From NCBI RefSeq assembly GCF_023509475.1, contig NZ_JAKSDZ010000004.1, positions 1 to 64,000 of the forward strand: a stretch of DNA of 64,000 bases. The letters run 5' to 3'. The notes below the pieces were generated by a model. The model had not been told where the DNA came from. It ran no database searches and saw nothing but the letters and a program-made list of their open reading frames with translations. Shown here piece by piece: positions 34,876 through 46,941 of this stretch. The position numbers were made by a program, and so were the translations under genes. The DNA comes from Aestuariirhabdus haliotis (GTDB taxonomy: Bacteria > Pseudomonadota > Gammaproteobacteria > Pseudomonadales > Aestuariirhabdaceae). Position 1 is the stretch's first letter, and the number at the start of each line of letters is the position of its first letter.

Positions 34876-35913
34876 ATGCAACAGCCACCTACCGTTAATG
34901 ATTCGCAGCTGGATCAAAGCTCGACCCAGAATGCCAAGCCGCCCTATTATGCGTTAACACCCGATACGGTTATCGATGCAGTAGAAAGCCTGGGTTACCT
35001 CAGCGATGCCCGGGTACTGGCACTGAATAGCTATGAGAATCGTGTCTACCAGGTGGGTATCGAAGAGAATACACCGATCATTGCCAAGTTTTATCGTCCC
35101 CAGCGCTGGAGCGATGAACAAATTGCTGAAGAGCACAATTACCTGTTTGAGCTTAAAGAGTTGGGATTGCCCGTTGTACCGCCTCTGACATTGAAAGGCG
35201 ACAACAGCGTTTTTGAATACAAAGACTACCGATTCTCACTTTTCCCGCGACAGGGAGGGCACGCTCCCGAACTCGATAATCTTGACCACCTGCTGGTGCT
35301 GGGACGAATGATGGGTCGTATCCACCTTTGCGGTGCCAGCACGCCTTTTCGACATCGCCCCTCAATCGATATCGCCAGCTACGGTGAGGCTTCTGTTGCC
35401 TTTTTATTAGCGTCCGAAATGATTCCAGCCGGGTTACGTACAGCCTACCAGACGTTGTGTGAAGATCTGCTCGCTCAGGTTCGCCGCATCTGGGGCGAGG
35501 TTGGCCAACAGCCGCAGATACGGCTTCACGGTGATTGCCATATCGGTAATATTTTATGGCGTGATGAGACACCTCATTTTGTGGATTTTGACGACAGCCG
35601 TAATGGTCCTGCGATTCAGGACTTGTGGATGTTTCTCTCCGGCGATCGCAACCAGCAACGCCTGCAATGCAGCGAGCTGGTAGAAGGCTATAACGAGTTT
35701 AATGACTTTCCTGCGATCCAGTTACGTCTCATCGAACCCCTGCGCACCTTGCGCCTGCTGCATTATAACGCCTGGTTGGGCAGGCGCTGGGAAGATCCTG
35801 CTTTCCCCCACAGCTTCCCCTGGTTTAATACCGAGCGTTACTGGTCTGAACACATTCTTGAATTACGTGAGCAACTATCCGCTTTGCAAGAGCCGCCGCT
35901 TGAGCTTTGGTAA
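34876..35913 (+). CDS. srkA: Stress response serine/threonine kinase SrkA (YihE/RdoA)
   Basis: A 345-residue kinase of the choline-kinase-like fold. It has ENRVYQVGIEENTPIIAKFYRPQRW (parts; nucleotide-binding lysine in IAKFYRP), the catalytic loop LHGDCHIGNILWRD (catalytic Asp in HGD) and the metal site HFVDFDDSRNGPAIQDLW. SrkA phosphorylates proteins and protects E. coli from stress-triggered death through the MazEF and Cpx pathways. The ATG at 34876 follows AGGGCGA; an in-frame ATG upstream at 34819 has no site. It is 125 bases after comF. In E. coli srkA is followed by dsbA; here metY follows. Confidence 0.93.
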   Translation: MQQPPTVNDSQLDQSSTQNAKPPYYALTPDTVIDAVESLGYLSDARVLALNSYENRVYQVGIEENTPIIAKFYRPQRWSDEQIAEEHNYLFELKELGLPVVPPLTLKGDNSVFEYKDYRFSLFPRQGGHAPELDNLDHLLVLGRMMGRIHLCGASTPFRHRPSIDIASYGEASVAFLLASEMIPAGLRTAYQTLCEDLLAQVRRIWGEVGQQPQIRLHGDCHIGNILWRDETPHFVDFDDSRNGPAIQDLWMFLSGDRNQQRLQCSELVEGYNEFNDFPAIQLRLIEPLRTLRLLHYNAWLGRRWEDPAFPHSFPWFNTERYWSEHILELREQLSALQEPPLELW

Positions 35914-35946
35914 TGCTGTTATGAGCCAGATTACCGTTACCCTCTG

Positions 35947-36025
35947 ATCCCCTGCTGGCAAAGCCAGAATCCACTGGTATGCTTGATGGTCTTACACACT
36001 CAAAGACCATCATCGCTCAGGGGAT
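35947..36025 (+). promoter_or_regulatory. Structured leader RNA sequestering the metY ribosome-binding site
   Basis: The 79 bases just upstream of metY can fold into a closed three-way junction. P1 pairs ATCCCCTG (35947-35954) with CAGGGGAT (36018-36025), which contains the Shine-Dalgarno sequence. P2 is CTGGC-AAA-GCCAG (35955-35967), directly stacked on P1. P3 is TGATGGTCTT (35984-35993) with AAGACCATCA (36003-36012) around a nine-base loop. All three stems are perfect. The start codon is six bases after P1. A translational switch is suggested; I do not recognise a known riboswitch class. Confidence 0.55.
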
Positions 36026-36030
36026 AACAT

Positions 36031-37305
36031 ATGAAGCTCGAAACCATTGCCGTCCATGGCGGTTACCAACCCGACCCAACCACCAAAGCGGTCGCGGTAC
36101 CTATTTACCAAACCACCTCTTATGCGTTTGATGATACCCAGCACGGCGCCGACCTGTTCGACCTCAAGGTTGAGGGCAATATCTATACCCGCATCATGAA
36201 CCCCACCACTGCCGTATTGGAACAACGTGTGGCTGAACTCGAAGGCGGCATTGCAGCTCTGGCAACCGCCTCCGGGATGTCCGCGATCACCTACGCCATA
36301 CAAACCATTGCCGAAGCCGGCGATAACATCGTTAGCATTAACAAGCTTTATGGCGGCACCTACAACCTGTTTGCCCACACCCTGCCCAAGCAAGGTATCG
36401 AAGTGCGCATGGCCTCCCACGACGATATCGACGCTCTGGCAGCCCTGATCGACGATCGCACCAAGGCCGTATTTTGCGAATCTATCGGCAACCCATTAGG
36501 CAACCTGGTGGATATCAGGGCATTGGCCGCCGCCGCCCACAGCAAAGGCGTACCGCTGATTGTCGATAATACGGTCGCCACCCCCTACCTGCTCCGCCCT
36601 TTCGAGCTCGGCGCCGATATCGTTATTCACTCCCTGACCAAGTACATGGGCGGACATGGCAACTCCATCGGCGGTGTCGTGGTTGATTCGGGCAAGTTCC
36701 CCTGGGCAGAACACGCCGAACGTTTCCCAACCCTCAACCAACCCGACCCCTCCTATCACGGCGTAACCTATACCGAGGCCCTTGGCGCCGCAGCCTTTAT
36801 CGGCCGTTGCCGAGTGGTTCCCCTGCGCAATACGGGTGCCGCCATTTCGCCAATGAACGCGTTCCTGATTCTGCAAGGGATCGAAACCTTGCCACTGCGC
36901 ATGGATCGCCATTGCGAGAATGCCATTGCCGTAGCCCAGTATCTGCAGCAACACCCACAGGTCGAATGGGTTAATTATGCCGGACTGGAAAGCAGCTCCG
37001 AATACGCACTCTGCCAACAGGAGATGGGTGGGCGAGCCTCCGGTATCCTCAGTTTTGGCATAAAGGGAGGCGCCGAAGCCGGGGCTCACTTTATCGATGC
37101 GCTGCAGCTGATTACCCGACTGGTCAATATTGGGGACGCAAAATCTCTGGCCTGTCACCCTGCCAGCACCACCCATCGCCAACTTAACGATGAAGAATTG
37201 GCGGCGGCAGGTGTGGCCAAAGATATGGTGCGACTGTCGATTGGCATCGAGCACATCGACGATCTACTGGCCGATATTGAGCAGTCCTTAAAAGCGGCCC
37301 AGTAA
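36031..37305 (+). CDS. metY: O-acetylhomoserine aminocarboxypropyltransferase (sulfhydrylase)
   Basis: A 424-residue PLP enzyme of the Cys/Met metabolism family. It makes homocysteine directly from O-acetylhomoserine and sulfide. The PLP lysine is K204 in IHSLTKYMGGHGNSIGG. Other conserved parts are YTRIMNPTTAVLEQRVAELEGG, ATASGMSAI, and the C-terminal LACHPASTTHRQL. The large N-terminal part and the GGHG context place it with MetY rather than MetB or MetC. Its ribosome-binding site AGGGGA lies in the structured leader, so translation may respond to a ligand or temperature. The next gene, a thioesterase, starts 83 bases later. Confidence 0.94.
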   Translation: MKLETIAVHGGYQPDPTTKAVAVPIYQTTSYAFDDTQHGADLFDLKVEGNIYTRIMNPTTAVLEQRVAELEGGIAALATASGMSAITYAIQTIAEAGDNIVSINKLYGGTYNLFAHTLPKQGIEVRMASHDDIDALAALIDDRTKAVFCESIGNPLGNLVDIRALAAAAHSKGVPLIVDNTVATPYLLRPFELGADIVIHSLTKYMGGHGNSIGGVVVDSGKFPWAEHAERFPTLNQPDPSYHGVTYTEALGAAAFIGRCRVVPLRNTGAAISPMNAFLILQGIETLPLRMDRHCENAIAVAQYLQQHPQVEWVNYAGLESSSEYALCQQEMGGRASGILSFGIKGGAEAGAHFIDALQLITRLVNIGDAKSLACHPASTTHRQLNDEELAAAGVAKDMVRLSIGIEHIDDLLADIEQSLKAAQ

Positions 37306-37388
37306 CAGCGCCGTCAATCCATTTGGTGCTTTTGGTCATTGGCTCTACCCGTTGCAACTGCGACACTGAAAAGAAAAGGAGTGGAGCC

Positions 37389-37838
37389 ATGGCCTTTAGC
37401 CCCGAGCAAGCCCGTCAGTTTGTTGAAGATAAAATCGCTTTTGTGCAACGCATGGGACTCAAAGCGGAGCGACTTGAACGCGGCAATGTCCGTTTACGGG
37501 CGCCACTCGAAGGCAACCAGAATCATATCGGCACCATGTATGCTGGAGCGCTGTTCACCCTCGCCGAAATCCCGGGCGGTGCGCTCTTTATGACCAGTTT
37601 TGATGTCAGCCGTTTCTACCCTATCGTCAAGGACCTCAAGATTGAGTTTCTGCGCCCGGCAAAAACCGATATCAGCTGCGAGCTGTCTATGGATAACGAG
37701 GAGATTGAACATTTGCAATCCCTGGCTAACGAACAAGGCAAAGTGGACTTTGTACTGGAAGCAAAACTATTGGACAGTGAGAACACTCTGGTTGCCCAAT
37801 CCAAAGGGACTTACCAGCTCAGGCGAGTTGGCAGCTGA
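37389..37838 (+). CDS. PaaI/YiiD-like hotdog-fold thioesterase
   Basis: A 149-residue protein of the hotdog fold, similar to the DUF4442/YiiD C-terminal thioesterase group. Recognisable parts are NHIGTMYAGALFTLAEIPGGALFMTSF (the central helix of the fold) and the strand DLKIEFLRPAKTDISCELSM. Such proteins hydrolyse acyl-CoA or acyl-ACP, but the substrate is not known here. The ATG at 37389 has the strong site AAAGGAGTGG upstream. A terminator follows 36 bases after the stop. Confidence 0.82.
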   Translation: MAFSPEQARQFVEDKIAFVQRMGLKAERLERGNVRLRAPLEGNQNHIGTMYAGALFTLAEIPGGALFMTSFDVSRFYPIVKDLKIEFLRPAKTDISCELSMDNEEIEHLQSLANEQGKVDFVLEAKLLDSENTLVAQSKGTYQLRRVGS

Positions 37839-37874
37839 CGCCTGATCGGCAATCTGTTCAACCAGGCGGACACT

Positions 37875-37902
37875 AAAAAGGGCTCAATAATGAGCCCTTT
37901 TT
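37875..37902. terminator. Bidirectional terminator between thioesterase gene and hemE
   Basis: AAAAAGGGCTCA pairs with TGAGCCCTTTTT around a four-base loop. The A-run and T-run allow it to end both the plus-strand thioesterase gene and the convergent hemE gene, which stops at 37922. Confidence 0.93.
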
Positions 37903-37921
37903 GCTACAACTACCAAGCCAC

Positions 37922-38986
37922 TTACTGATGGTACTTCTCGGACAGTTCATGCACCGCCTCGACAAAAACACCGGCATGTTTGGGGTCAACGAACTGGTGA
38001 ATGCCGTGGCCCAGATTAAATATGTGACCGTTGCCTTTGCCAAAGCCCTGTAGAATCGTTTCTACTTCTTCACGAATACGCGCCGGGGAGGCATAAAGCA
38101 CGGAAGGATCCATATTGCCCTGCAGCGCTACTCGGCTGCCGATGCGCTGGCGAGCTTCGGCAATATCAATGGTCCAGTCCAGGCCGACACAGTCGGCTCC
38201 AGCATCGGCAATCTGTTCGATCCACTGTCCACCATTCTTGGTGAACAAGATCACCGGCACCTTGCGGCCTTCACTTTCTCGGGTCAGTCCGGCAACAATT
38301 TTCGCCATATAATTCAGCGAAAACTCGCGGTAGCACGCTGGGCTCAGGACACCGCCCCAGGTATCGAAGATCTGCACAGCCTGAGCACCCGCGGCAATCT
38401 GAGCGTTGAGGTAACTGATGACAGACTGGGCCAGCTTATCCAACAGCTGGTGCAATACTTCGGGTTGGCTAAACATCATCGCTTTAATTCGACGAAAATC
38501 CTTGGATGAGCCGCCCTCGACCATATAGGTCGCCAGCGTCCAGGGACTGCCGGAAAAACCGATCAGTGGCACTCGACCATTTAACTCACGGCGAATGGTA
38601 GTCACCGCTTTCATCACATAATCAAGCCCATCTGAGGGATCCGGGATTGGTAGAGCATCGACATCAGCTTCGGTGCGAACCGGCTTCTTGAAACGTGGCC
38701 CTTCACCGGTTTCGAAGTAAAGCCCCAAATCCATCGCATCAGGGATGGTCAAAATATCCGAAAAAAGGATCGCCGCATCCAGGTCATAACGTTCCAATGG
38801 CTGAATTGTCACTTCACAGGCCAGTTCAGGATTCATGCACAGGGACATGAAATCCCCAGCCTGGGCACGCGTCTCCTTGTACTCAGGCAGATATCGACCG
38901 GCCTGGCGCATCATCCATACGGGCGTTACATCAACGGGCTCACGTAACAGAGCGCGAAGAAAACGGTCATTTTTCAATTCGATCAT
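37922..38986 (-). CDS. hemE: Uroporphyrinogen decarboxylase
   Basis: A 354-residue cytoplasmic enzyme that removes four acetate carboxyls from uroporphyrinogen III in heme synthesis. The signature near the start is [21 protein letters not shown], with the substrate-binding arginines. The second signature region is [23 protein letters not shown]. The conserved Asp of the active site is in [18 protein letters not shown]. The end contains [16 protein letters not shown]. It lies downstream of gltD on the same strand with a 109-base gap and a terminator after it. Heme demand of the c-type cytochromes in the window is one reason it matters, but not a special link. Confidence 0.97.
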   Translation of the reverse strand: MIELKNDRFLRALLREPVDVTPVWMMRQAGRYLPEYKETRAQAGDFMSLCMNPELACEVTIQPLERYDLDAAILFSDILTIPDAMDLGLYFETGEGPRFKKPVRTEADVDALPIPDPSDGLDYVMKAVTTIRRELNGRVPLIGFSGSPWTLATYMVEGGSSKDFRRIKAMMFSQPEVLHQLLDKLAQSVISYLNAQIAAGAQAVQIFDTWGGVLSPACYREFSLNYMAKIVAGLTRESEGRKVPVILFTKNGGQWIEQIADAGADCVGLDWTIDIAEARQRIGSRVALQGNMDPSVLYASPARIREEVETILQGFGKGNGHIFNLGHGIHQFVDPKHAGVFVEAVHELSEKYHQ

Positions 38987-39095
38987 AGGAACTCTTTTAT
39001 TTGAATAAGACGCAGCAAAGGTGACGTACTATAGCAAACACCGGGGACGAAAAGGCAGCGCATAGCACTGCCACGTTCGCCGGTCATGATCGAGA

Positions 39096-40538
<1,443 letters not shown>

Positions 40539-40544
40539 TTATAC

Positions 40545-40570
40545 CTGCTGCGAAGCACGCTTCGCAGCAG
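40545..40570. repeat. Perfect 12-bp inverted repeat between gltB and gltD
   Basis: CTGCTGCGAAGC and GCTTCGCAGCAG are exact reverse complements with only two bases between them. In RNA the stem would be about ten pairs with a six-base loop. There is no T-run, so it is not a typical terminator. It may stabilise or separate the two parts of the gltBD transcript. Confidence 0.75.
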
Positions 40571-40600
40571 GGTGCTATGCACTACCTGATGCAATCCCGA

Positions 40601-43600
40601 TTACTCAGGGCGGGTACGAATACTGCTGAGCAGATCGTTCATATTGGCGGCTTTCGGCTTCACCAGCCAGAACTTGCCAATATAATCGTAAATATCTTCC
40701 AACAGTTCTTTACCCCAGGCACTACCGGTCTCGGCCACATACTCTTCAATAATATGGACCAGATGGGTGCGATATTGCTCCATCGACTCAGTATCAATTC
40801 GATGAATATCTACCAGTTCGTGGTTATAACGATCAACGAACTGTCGATTTCGATCGAACACATAGGCGAAACCACCCGTCATGCCTGCTCCGAAGTTGTG
40901 TCCAACCTCACCCAGCACGGTTACCAGACCACCGGTCATATATTCACAGCAATGGTCTCCGGCACCTTCGGTCACAACATGAGCGCCAGAGTTACGTACC
41001 GCCAGTCGCTCACCCGCTCGACCAGCCGCAAACAACTTACCGCCGGTGGCTCCGTAGACACAGGTATTACCGATAATAGAGGTATCCTGCGATTCGAACT
41101 GGCTTCCTGAAGGCGGCGTAATGACCAGCTTGCCACCGGTCATACCTTTGCCGACGTAGTCATTGGCATCGCCTTGCAAATACATATGCAAGCCGCCAGC
41201 GTTCCAGACACCAAAGCTCTGCCCGGCAGTACCGGTCAAGCGTACACTGATCGGGTTCGGCTCCATGCCGAGGTTACCGTGTCGACGGGCAATTTCACCC
41301 GAGATCCGGGCTCCGATCGAACGATCACAGTTACCGATGCTGTATTGGAATTCGCCACCGCTGGCACTGTCGATGCTTGGCAACATATCGTTCACCATAC
41401 GCTCGGCCATCTCCGCACGATCGAAAGGATCGTTACGGTCGGCCTGGCACACCTGAGGCTTATCCGCTGGAATATGGTCATTGCTAAGTATCGGCGACAG
41501 GTCCAGATTGGCTTGTTTATCCGTGTAACCCGGCAGTGCCTGCAGTAGGTCCGTACGACCAACCAGCTCTTCCAGGGAACGCACACCCAACTTGGACAAC
41601 CATTCGCGGGTCTCTTCGGCGACGAAACGGAAGAAATTCATGACCATCTCGACATCGCCGATAAAGTACTTTTCACGCAGCTCGTCATTTTGCGTAGCAA
41701 CACCGGTCGCACAGTTGTTCAAATGACAGATACGCAGGTACTTACAGCCCATAGCAACCATCGGCGTAGTACCAAAGCCAAAGCTTTCGGCACCCAAAAT
41801 GGCGGCTTTAACCACGTCAAGACCGGTTTTCAAACCACCGTCGGTTTGCAGGCGAATCTTGCCGCGCAGATCATTGGCTCTAAGTGCCTGCTGCGCTTCA
41901 CTAAGCCCCAGCTCCCAGGGAGAACCGGCATAGCGAATCGACGTCAACGGACTGGCGGCTGTGCCACCATCATAGCCGGAGATCGTGATCAGATCGGCGT
42001 AGGCCTTGGCCACACCGGCGGCTATCGTTCCCACGCCCGGCTCGGAAACCAGTTTAACCGATACCTGAGCCTTGGGGTTCACCTGCTTCAGGTCAAAAAT
42101 CAGCTGAGCCAAATCCTCAATCGAATAGATATCATGGTGCGGCGGTGGGGAGATCAAGGTCACACCCGGCACCGAATAACGCAGTCGGGCAATCAACTTA
42201 TTGACTTTACCACCAGGTAACTGGCCACCTTCACCCGGCTTGGCACCTTGCGCTACTTTGATCTGCAGCACTTCAGCATTTACCAGATAATGAGGTGTTA
42301 CACCAAAACGACCGGATGCAATCTGTTTGATTTTGGAGACTTTGTCGGTACCAAAACGGGCAGGATCTTCCCCCCCCTCACCGGAGTTGGAACGCCCACC
42401 GAGGCGGTTCATCGCTTGCGCCAAAGCTTCGTGAGCTTCTGGAGACAAAGCCCCCAGGGACATGGCCGCACTGTCGAAACGACGCACGATCGATTCGACC
42501 GGCTCGACCTCATTAAGCTCAACTGCCGTCAGATCTTCCCGAATCGCCAGCAGGTCCCGCAGGGTTGCCACGGGGCGCTGGTTGACCAGGTCCGCATACT
42601 GGCGATAGACGCCATAGTCACCCGTGCTCACCGCTTTCTGGATGGTACTGACTACGTCCGGGTTAAAAGCATGGTACTCACTGTCATGAACGTACTTAAG
42701 CAAACCGCCTTGCTGGATTTTCTTACGCTGTATCCAGGCTTCTTTGGCCAGAAGCGTCTGTTCCTTTTGCAGGTCTTCAAAGCGTGCACCTTGCAAACGA
42801 CTGCTGACACCGCAGAAACAAAGATCCACCACCTCATCGCTTAAGCCAATCGCTTCAAACAGCTGGGAGCCTCGGTAAGAGGCAATGGTGGAGATGCCCA
42901 TTTTGGACAGGATTTTCAGCAGCCCTTTGTTGATTCCTTTACGGTACGCCTTATGAGCCGCAATCTGGTCACTCAGCAGCTCACCGGTCTGGATCAGATC
43001 CCCCAGCACTTCATAGCTGAGGTAGGGATATACTGCCGTAGCACCAAAGCCGATCAACACCGCGAAGTGATGAGAATCACGGGCCGTACCCGTTTCGACG
43101 ACGATATTGGCATCACAACGCAAACCTTGCCGGATCAGTCGGTGATGCACGGCGCCGGTCGCCATGGCCGCATGTATAGTAAGCTTGCCGGCGGTCAGGT
43201 CACGATCACTCAGGTGCACGACCACTTTGCCAGAGCGCACAGCGGCTTCAGCTTCGTCGCAAACACGCTCAATCGCCTGTTTTAGCGGCTCATTCGCATC
43301 GTAGTTAAGGCTGATGCAGGCGACTCCAATACCGAGTTCTTCCTCATTGGTGATATTGAGGAACTTGGTAGTCGAGAGGACGGGGGAACCCAGAATAACA
43401 CGCGCCGCGTGTTCCGGGGTTTCCTCAAAGACATTGCGTTCGGCGCCAATACAGCTTTCCAGCGACATCACGATGGATTCGCGCAGCGGATCTATCGGCG
43501 GATTGGTCACCTGGGCGAACATCTGACGGAAATAGTCGTACACCGAACGTACACGTCCCGACAATACGGCCATGGGCGTATCGTCCCCCATAGAACCGAC

Positions 43601-45052
43601 TGCTTCTGCGCCATTTTCCGCCAGGGGCCGCAGCACCTGGTCGCGCTCTTCAAAGGTTACCTGGAACATTTTCATGTGACTGTTCAGGGTGTCCTTATCG
43701 AAGTGCTCTACGCGATGCAGCTGCTCGATATACTTGGATTGAATACGTTTGGCTCCGCTCTTCAACCACTGTTTATAGGGTTGCTGGGTTTTGAGCTTGT
43801 TATCAATATCGTGGGCTTGCAGCAGCTCGCCGGTCTCGGTATCGATCGCCAAAATTTCACCCGGGCCAACACGCCCTTTGGCAATAACATCTTCTGGCTG
43901 GTAATCGAATACTCCGATTTCAGAAGCAACAGTCAGATAACCATTACTGGTGCGAACCCAACGTGATGGTCGTAAACCGTTACGATCGAGGGCGCACAGA
44001 GCATAACGACCGTCGGTAATGACCAGACCTGCGGGGCCATCCCAGGGTTCCAAATGCATGGAGTTGTATTCGTAGAACGCCCGTAGCTCGGGGTCCATAG
44101 TATCCACATTCTGCCAGGCCGGGGGCACCATCATGCGGATCGCGCGATAGAGTTTGACGCCGCCGGTTACGAGCACTTCCAGCATATTATCCATACTGGA
44201 GGAATCTGACCCGGTGCGGTTAACCAGCGGTTTGACCGCATCCAGATTCGGCAACAATTCGGAATGGAACTTGCTGGAGCGGGCTTCAGACCAATTACGG
44301 TTACCGGTAATAGTGTTGATCTCACCATTATGCGCCAACATGCGGAAAGGTTGAGCCAGCTTCCAACGAGGCATGGTATTGGTAGAGAAACGCTGATGGA
44401 AAACGCAAATTGCCGTTTCAAAGCGAGAGTCACCGAGATCCCTGTAATAACGCGGTAGGTCCACCGGCATCATCAGACCTTTATAAGACACAACGCGGTC
44501 GGACATCGAGCAAATATAAAAGTCAGGGTCATCAGCCATCGCCAGGCCGGCTTTACGGCGCGCCATGAACAATTTAACCGCAAAGTGGGCCTCGTCGATC
44601 TCATCCGGGCAATTGATAAATACCTGGTCGATCGTCGGCTCCTGTTCAATAGCGATAGGGCCTAAACATTCATTGTCAGTGGGGACGGTCCGCCAGCCTA
44701 GCAACTCCAGACCTTCGGCGGCGATTTCCTGACTTATCGCCTGACGACCGATTTCAGCTTTCTCGGCATCGGCACTTAAAAAAATCATGCCGACGGCATA
44801 GCGCTCGTTTAACTCTGAGGCATACTGCCCACGGGTAACTTCGCGAAAGAAAGAATCGGGTTTCTGAATCAACAGGCCACAACCGTCGCCGGTTTTACCG
44901 TCTGCTGCGATACCACCGCGGTGGGTCATACAGGTCAGCGCTTCGATCGCTGTCTGCAACAGATGATGGCTTTTTTCGCCTTCGGTATGGGCAATCAGCC
45001 CAAAACCGCAGTTATCTTTAAACTGCTCAGGATGGTACAGACCTGAACTCAT
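40601..45052 (-). CDS. gltB: Glutamate synthase large subunit
   Basis: A 1483-residue enzyme that transfers the amide of glutamine to 2-oxoglutarate. The N-terminal glutaminase domain begins at the catalytic cysteine C15 in [11 protein letters not shown]; the residues before it are the short propeptide removed in the mature protein. The FMN/2-oxoglutarate domain (about 800-1200) contains [26 protein letters not shown] and the Fe-S cysteines in [20 protein letters not shown]. The C-terminal beta-helix domain has repeated GG motifs ([40 protein letters not shown]). The ATG at 45052 follows GGGAG; a GTG two codons earlier is less likely. Upstream, 235 bases to damX show no clear operator. Confidence 0.97.
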   Translation of the reverse strand: MSSGLYHPEQFKDNCGFGLIAHTEGEKSHHLLQTAIEALTCMTHRGGIAADGKTGDGCGLLIQKPDSFFREVTRGQYASELNERYAVGMIFLSADAEKAEIGRQAISQEIAAEGLELLGWRTVPTDNECLGPIAIEQEPTIDQVFINCPDEIDEAHFAVKLFMARRKAGLAMADDPDFYICSMSDRVVSYKGLMMPVDLPRYYRDLGDSRFETAICVFHQRFSTNTMPRWKLAQPFRMLAHNGEINTITGNRNWSEARSSKFHSELLPNLDAVKPLVNRTGSDSSSMDNMLEVLVTGGVKLYRAIRMMVPPAWQNVDTMDPELRAFYEYNSMHLEPWDGPAGLVITDGRYALCALDRNGLRPSRWVRTSNGYLTVASEIGVFDYQPEDVIAKGRVGPGEILAIDTETGELLQAHDIDNKLKTQQPYKQWLKSGAKRIQSKYIEQLHRVEHFDKDTLNSHMKMFQVTFEERDQVLRPLAENGAEAVGSMGDDTPMAVLSGRVRSVYDYFRQMFAQVTNPPIDPLRESIVMSLESCIGAERNVFEETPEHAARVILGSPVLSTTKFLNITNEEELGIGVACISLNYDANEPLKQAIERVCDEAEAAVRSGKVVVHLSDRDLTAGKLTIHAAMATGAVHHRLIRQGLRCDANIVVETGTARDSHHFAVLIGFGATAVYPYLSYEVLGDLIQTGELLSDQIAAHKAYRKGINKGLLKILSKMGISTIASYRGSQLFEAIGLSDEVVDLCFCGVSSRLQGARFEDLQKEQTLLAKEAWIQRKKIQQGGLLKYVHDSEYHAFNPDVVSTIQKAVSTGDYGVYRQYADLVNQRPVATLRDLLAIREDLTAVELNEVEPVESIVRRFDSAAMSLGALSPEAHEALAQAMNRLGGRSNSGEGGEDPARFGTDKVSKIKQIASGRFGVTPHYLVNAEVLQIKVAQGAKPGEGGQLPGGKVNKLIARLRYSVPGVTLISPPPHHDIYSIEDLAQLIFDLKQVNPKAQVSVKLVSEPGVGTIAAGVAKAYADLITISGYDGGTAASPLTSIRYAGSPWELGLSEAQQALRANDLRGKIRLQTDGGLKTGLDVVKAAILGAESFGFGTTPMVAMGCKYLRICHLNNCATGVATQNDELREKYFIGDVEMVMNFFRFVAEETREWLSKLGVRSLEELVGRTDLLQALPGYTDKQANLDLSPILSNDHIPADKPQVCQADRNDPFDRAEMAERMVNDMLPSIDSASGGEFQYSIGNCDRSIGARISGEIARRHGNLGMEPNPISVRLTGTAGQSFGVWNAGGLHMYLQGDANDYVGKGMTGGKLVITPPSGSQFESQDTSIIGNTCVYGATGGKLFAAGRAGERLAVRNSGAHVVTEGAGDHCCEYMTGGLVTVLGEVGHNFGAGMTGGFAYVFDRNRQFVDRYNHELVDIHRIDTESMEQYRTHLVHIIEEYVAETGSAWGKELLEDIYDYIGKFWLVKPKAANMNDLLSSIRTRPE

Positions 45053-45293
45053 AGGCACACTCCCACCGTATAATCTATTGGATAATCAGTTAGTTAGCCC
45101 CTTTATATTGTGTTATTTGTGGGACCGCAGGGAAAAATGGGTCAGCCATTTTACACACCGAGAGCTATTGCCACAAATTCAATCACATTTTTGATCATTG
45201 CCCGAAAGATATAACGGCAATATAGGAAGCAACGGGAAGACTTATTGCGGTTTCAAATAAAGAGGCCACATGTGCGGCGCAACGATAGAGATA

Positions 45294-46931
45294 TCAGGGC
45301 TTTTTAATCTCAAGCTGGAGGGGGCCCAAGGCCCGGGCCCAGGGTTTTTGGGCCTGCAGTGCAGCTGACATTGATTTAACCGCCGCGAGCGCCGCCTCAC
45401 GGCTTGGGTAACTGCCATATAGTGCGACATACCATGCCTTCCCTTGATGGCTAGTTTCCACCAGATGCCAGTTTGCCCCCTTCCCCATACGGCCGATAAA
45501 AGCCTCAACCGCTTGCCGTTGACGACCACCGAGCATCTGTAAACTATAGGCAGAAGGCGACTGCGCCAACAACCAACGCTGTGATGCACTCAAGGTAGGT
45601 AAGGTAACCGGCTTGGATTGAGCCTTGGGAGCAGGCTCTGGTTTTTCTGCCGGATCGGCCTGAGGTTTAGTAGCAGAAGCCTTTGAAACAGATGCCTTGG
45701 AAGTGGATTCGGTTTCCAGAGGCTCGACAGACTGCTTTGCTTCGGACGATGGGACCTCTGGCTTCTTGACCTCAGCTTCGACATCAATCAAAGCTGGCTT
45801 TACGCTCTCAGCTTCAGCCTTGATTTTGGTCTCGGGCAATCCGGACGTTTCCAAAGCAGCCTTTGATGATGGCTCCACCAAAACACTTTCCACTGGAGGC
45901 ACCACAGCAACGCTTGAGCTTTTTTGACGCTCAACCACCTGCTGAGCGGCCGCGAGCAAACGCTGACGCGCCTGATCAGAACTTTGAGATGAATCTATCT
46001 GGGGCTGGGCGCTTTCAACAACATTGTCAGGAACCACTTCATCATCAAGCGGAACCCTGTTATCAACCGTCTCACTTCCCTGAAACAGCCCCTGCGCCAG
46101 ATACGACAAAATCAATAGAGTTGCGATACCTACCACAGCCCACATATGAGCCTTCGGCAATCCGAGCCTGCGATTGGATTTTGCGACTATCTTGTCGTAA
46201 TCCCTTTGCAATAGCTGATCGACGACACCTAAAACACCGCCTGTGCGCCTTAGAATATTTAGTCGAGCCTCCTCGGTAAGCCCACCAAGTTCTGGCCAAC
46301 GACCGTGAGACTGTTGCAATGCCACGTAGTCTTCGAGAGAGTGTCCATCGAGTGGTTGCAACTCCAGTCTGTGGCATCGATCATGGCGTATATTTTTTTC
46401 AAGCGCATCATCGAGGAAAGCATCGGCAAAAGCCACTACCCTTATCCGCACTTGTGAGTTATTTGCCTTCTCAACCAGTTCAAACAAAAAACTCCAACAA
46501 TCGCCAGAGAGTTCATGTGCATCATCAAAAACCAGCAGCAAAGGGTGGTGAACATACTGCTCCAACAAACCAAGCAACTGCGTAGGCTCAGCAACAGGTG
46601 TAAGCTCACCACCGCCCGAGGCCGTAATAATACGCTGAGATATTTTTAACGGAGATAATGCTTTCGAATTCTCTATAGCAGACAGGCCAACAGTTCCCTC
46701 GCGACGTGAGAGAAACTCATGATAAAGAGTGCTTTTTCCGGCGCCCTCCGGACCGCAGATCAAAAGAAAGAGCTCGCTAAACTGTATTAGGTGATCAAGC
46801 TTTAGCAATAAATCTTCACGGCCGGCCCCTAAAAACAGGGCCGAAGCCGAGGGCTCCGCGCTGAACAAGGCGTCCTCGAGGCGCTGCCTGAAAGCACTGC
46901 CATCTACCTTGATATTCGCTCCTTGCGACAC
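45294..46931 (-). CDS. damX: DamX-like AAA and SPOR domain protein
   Basis: A 545-residue inner-membrane protein. The cytoplasmic N-terminal part is an AAA/GspA-like ATPase domain with Walker A GPEGAGKST at 60-68 and Walker B LLLVFDDAH. A membrane segment is at about 255-277. A long disordered periplasmic part rich in Glu, Pro, Lys and Ser follows (about 290-455). A SPOR domain ends the protein (SAYSLQMLGGRQRQAVEAFIG and WYVALYGSYPSREAALAAVKSM). SPOR domains bind peptidoglycan at the division septum. This full-length form with an ATPase is typical for Pseudomonas-like bacteria, while E. coli DamX lacks much of it. It is the last gene of the pil-aro operon, 10 bases after aroB. Confidence 0.9.
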   Translation of the reverse strand: MSQGANIKVDGSAFRQRLEDALFSAEPSASALFLGAGREDLLLKLDHLIQFSELFLLICGPEGAGKSTLYHEFLSRREGTVGLSAIENSKALSPLKISQRIITASGGGELTPVAEPTQLLGLLEQYVHHPLLLVFDDAHELSGDCWSFLFELVEKANNSQVRIRVVAFADAFLDDALEKNIRHDRCHRLELQPLDGHSLEDYVALQQSHGRWPELGGLTEEARLNILRRTGGVLGVVDQLLQRDYDKIVAKSNRRLGLPKAHMWAVVGIATLLILSYLAQGLFQGSETVDNRVPLDDEVVPDNVVESAQPQIDSSQSSDQARQRLLAAAQQVVERQKSSSVAVVPPVESVLVEPSSKAALETSGLPETKIKAEAESVKPALIDVEAEVKKPEVPSSEAKQSVEPLETESTSKASVSKASATKPQADPAEKPEPAPKAQSKPVTLPTLSASQRWLLAQSPSAYSLQMLGGRQRQAVEAFIGRMGKGANWHLVETSHQGKAWYVALYGSYPSREAALAAVKSMSAALQAQKPWARALGPLQLEIKKP

Positions 46932-46941
46932 CCTCGCCCCC

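Noticed and set aside
34876-37305. 35.9 kb hairpin P3 as a terminator of srkA
   Set aside because: TGATGGTCTT/AAGACCATCA has no T tail and lies within a larger fold that pairs with the metY ribosome-binding site.
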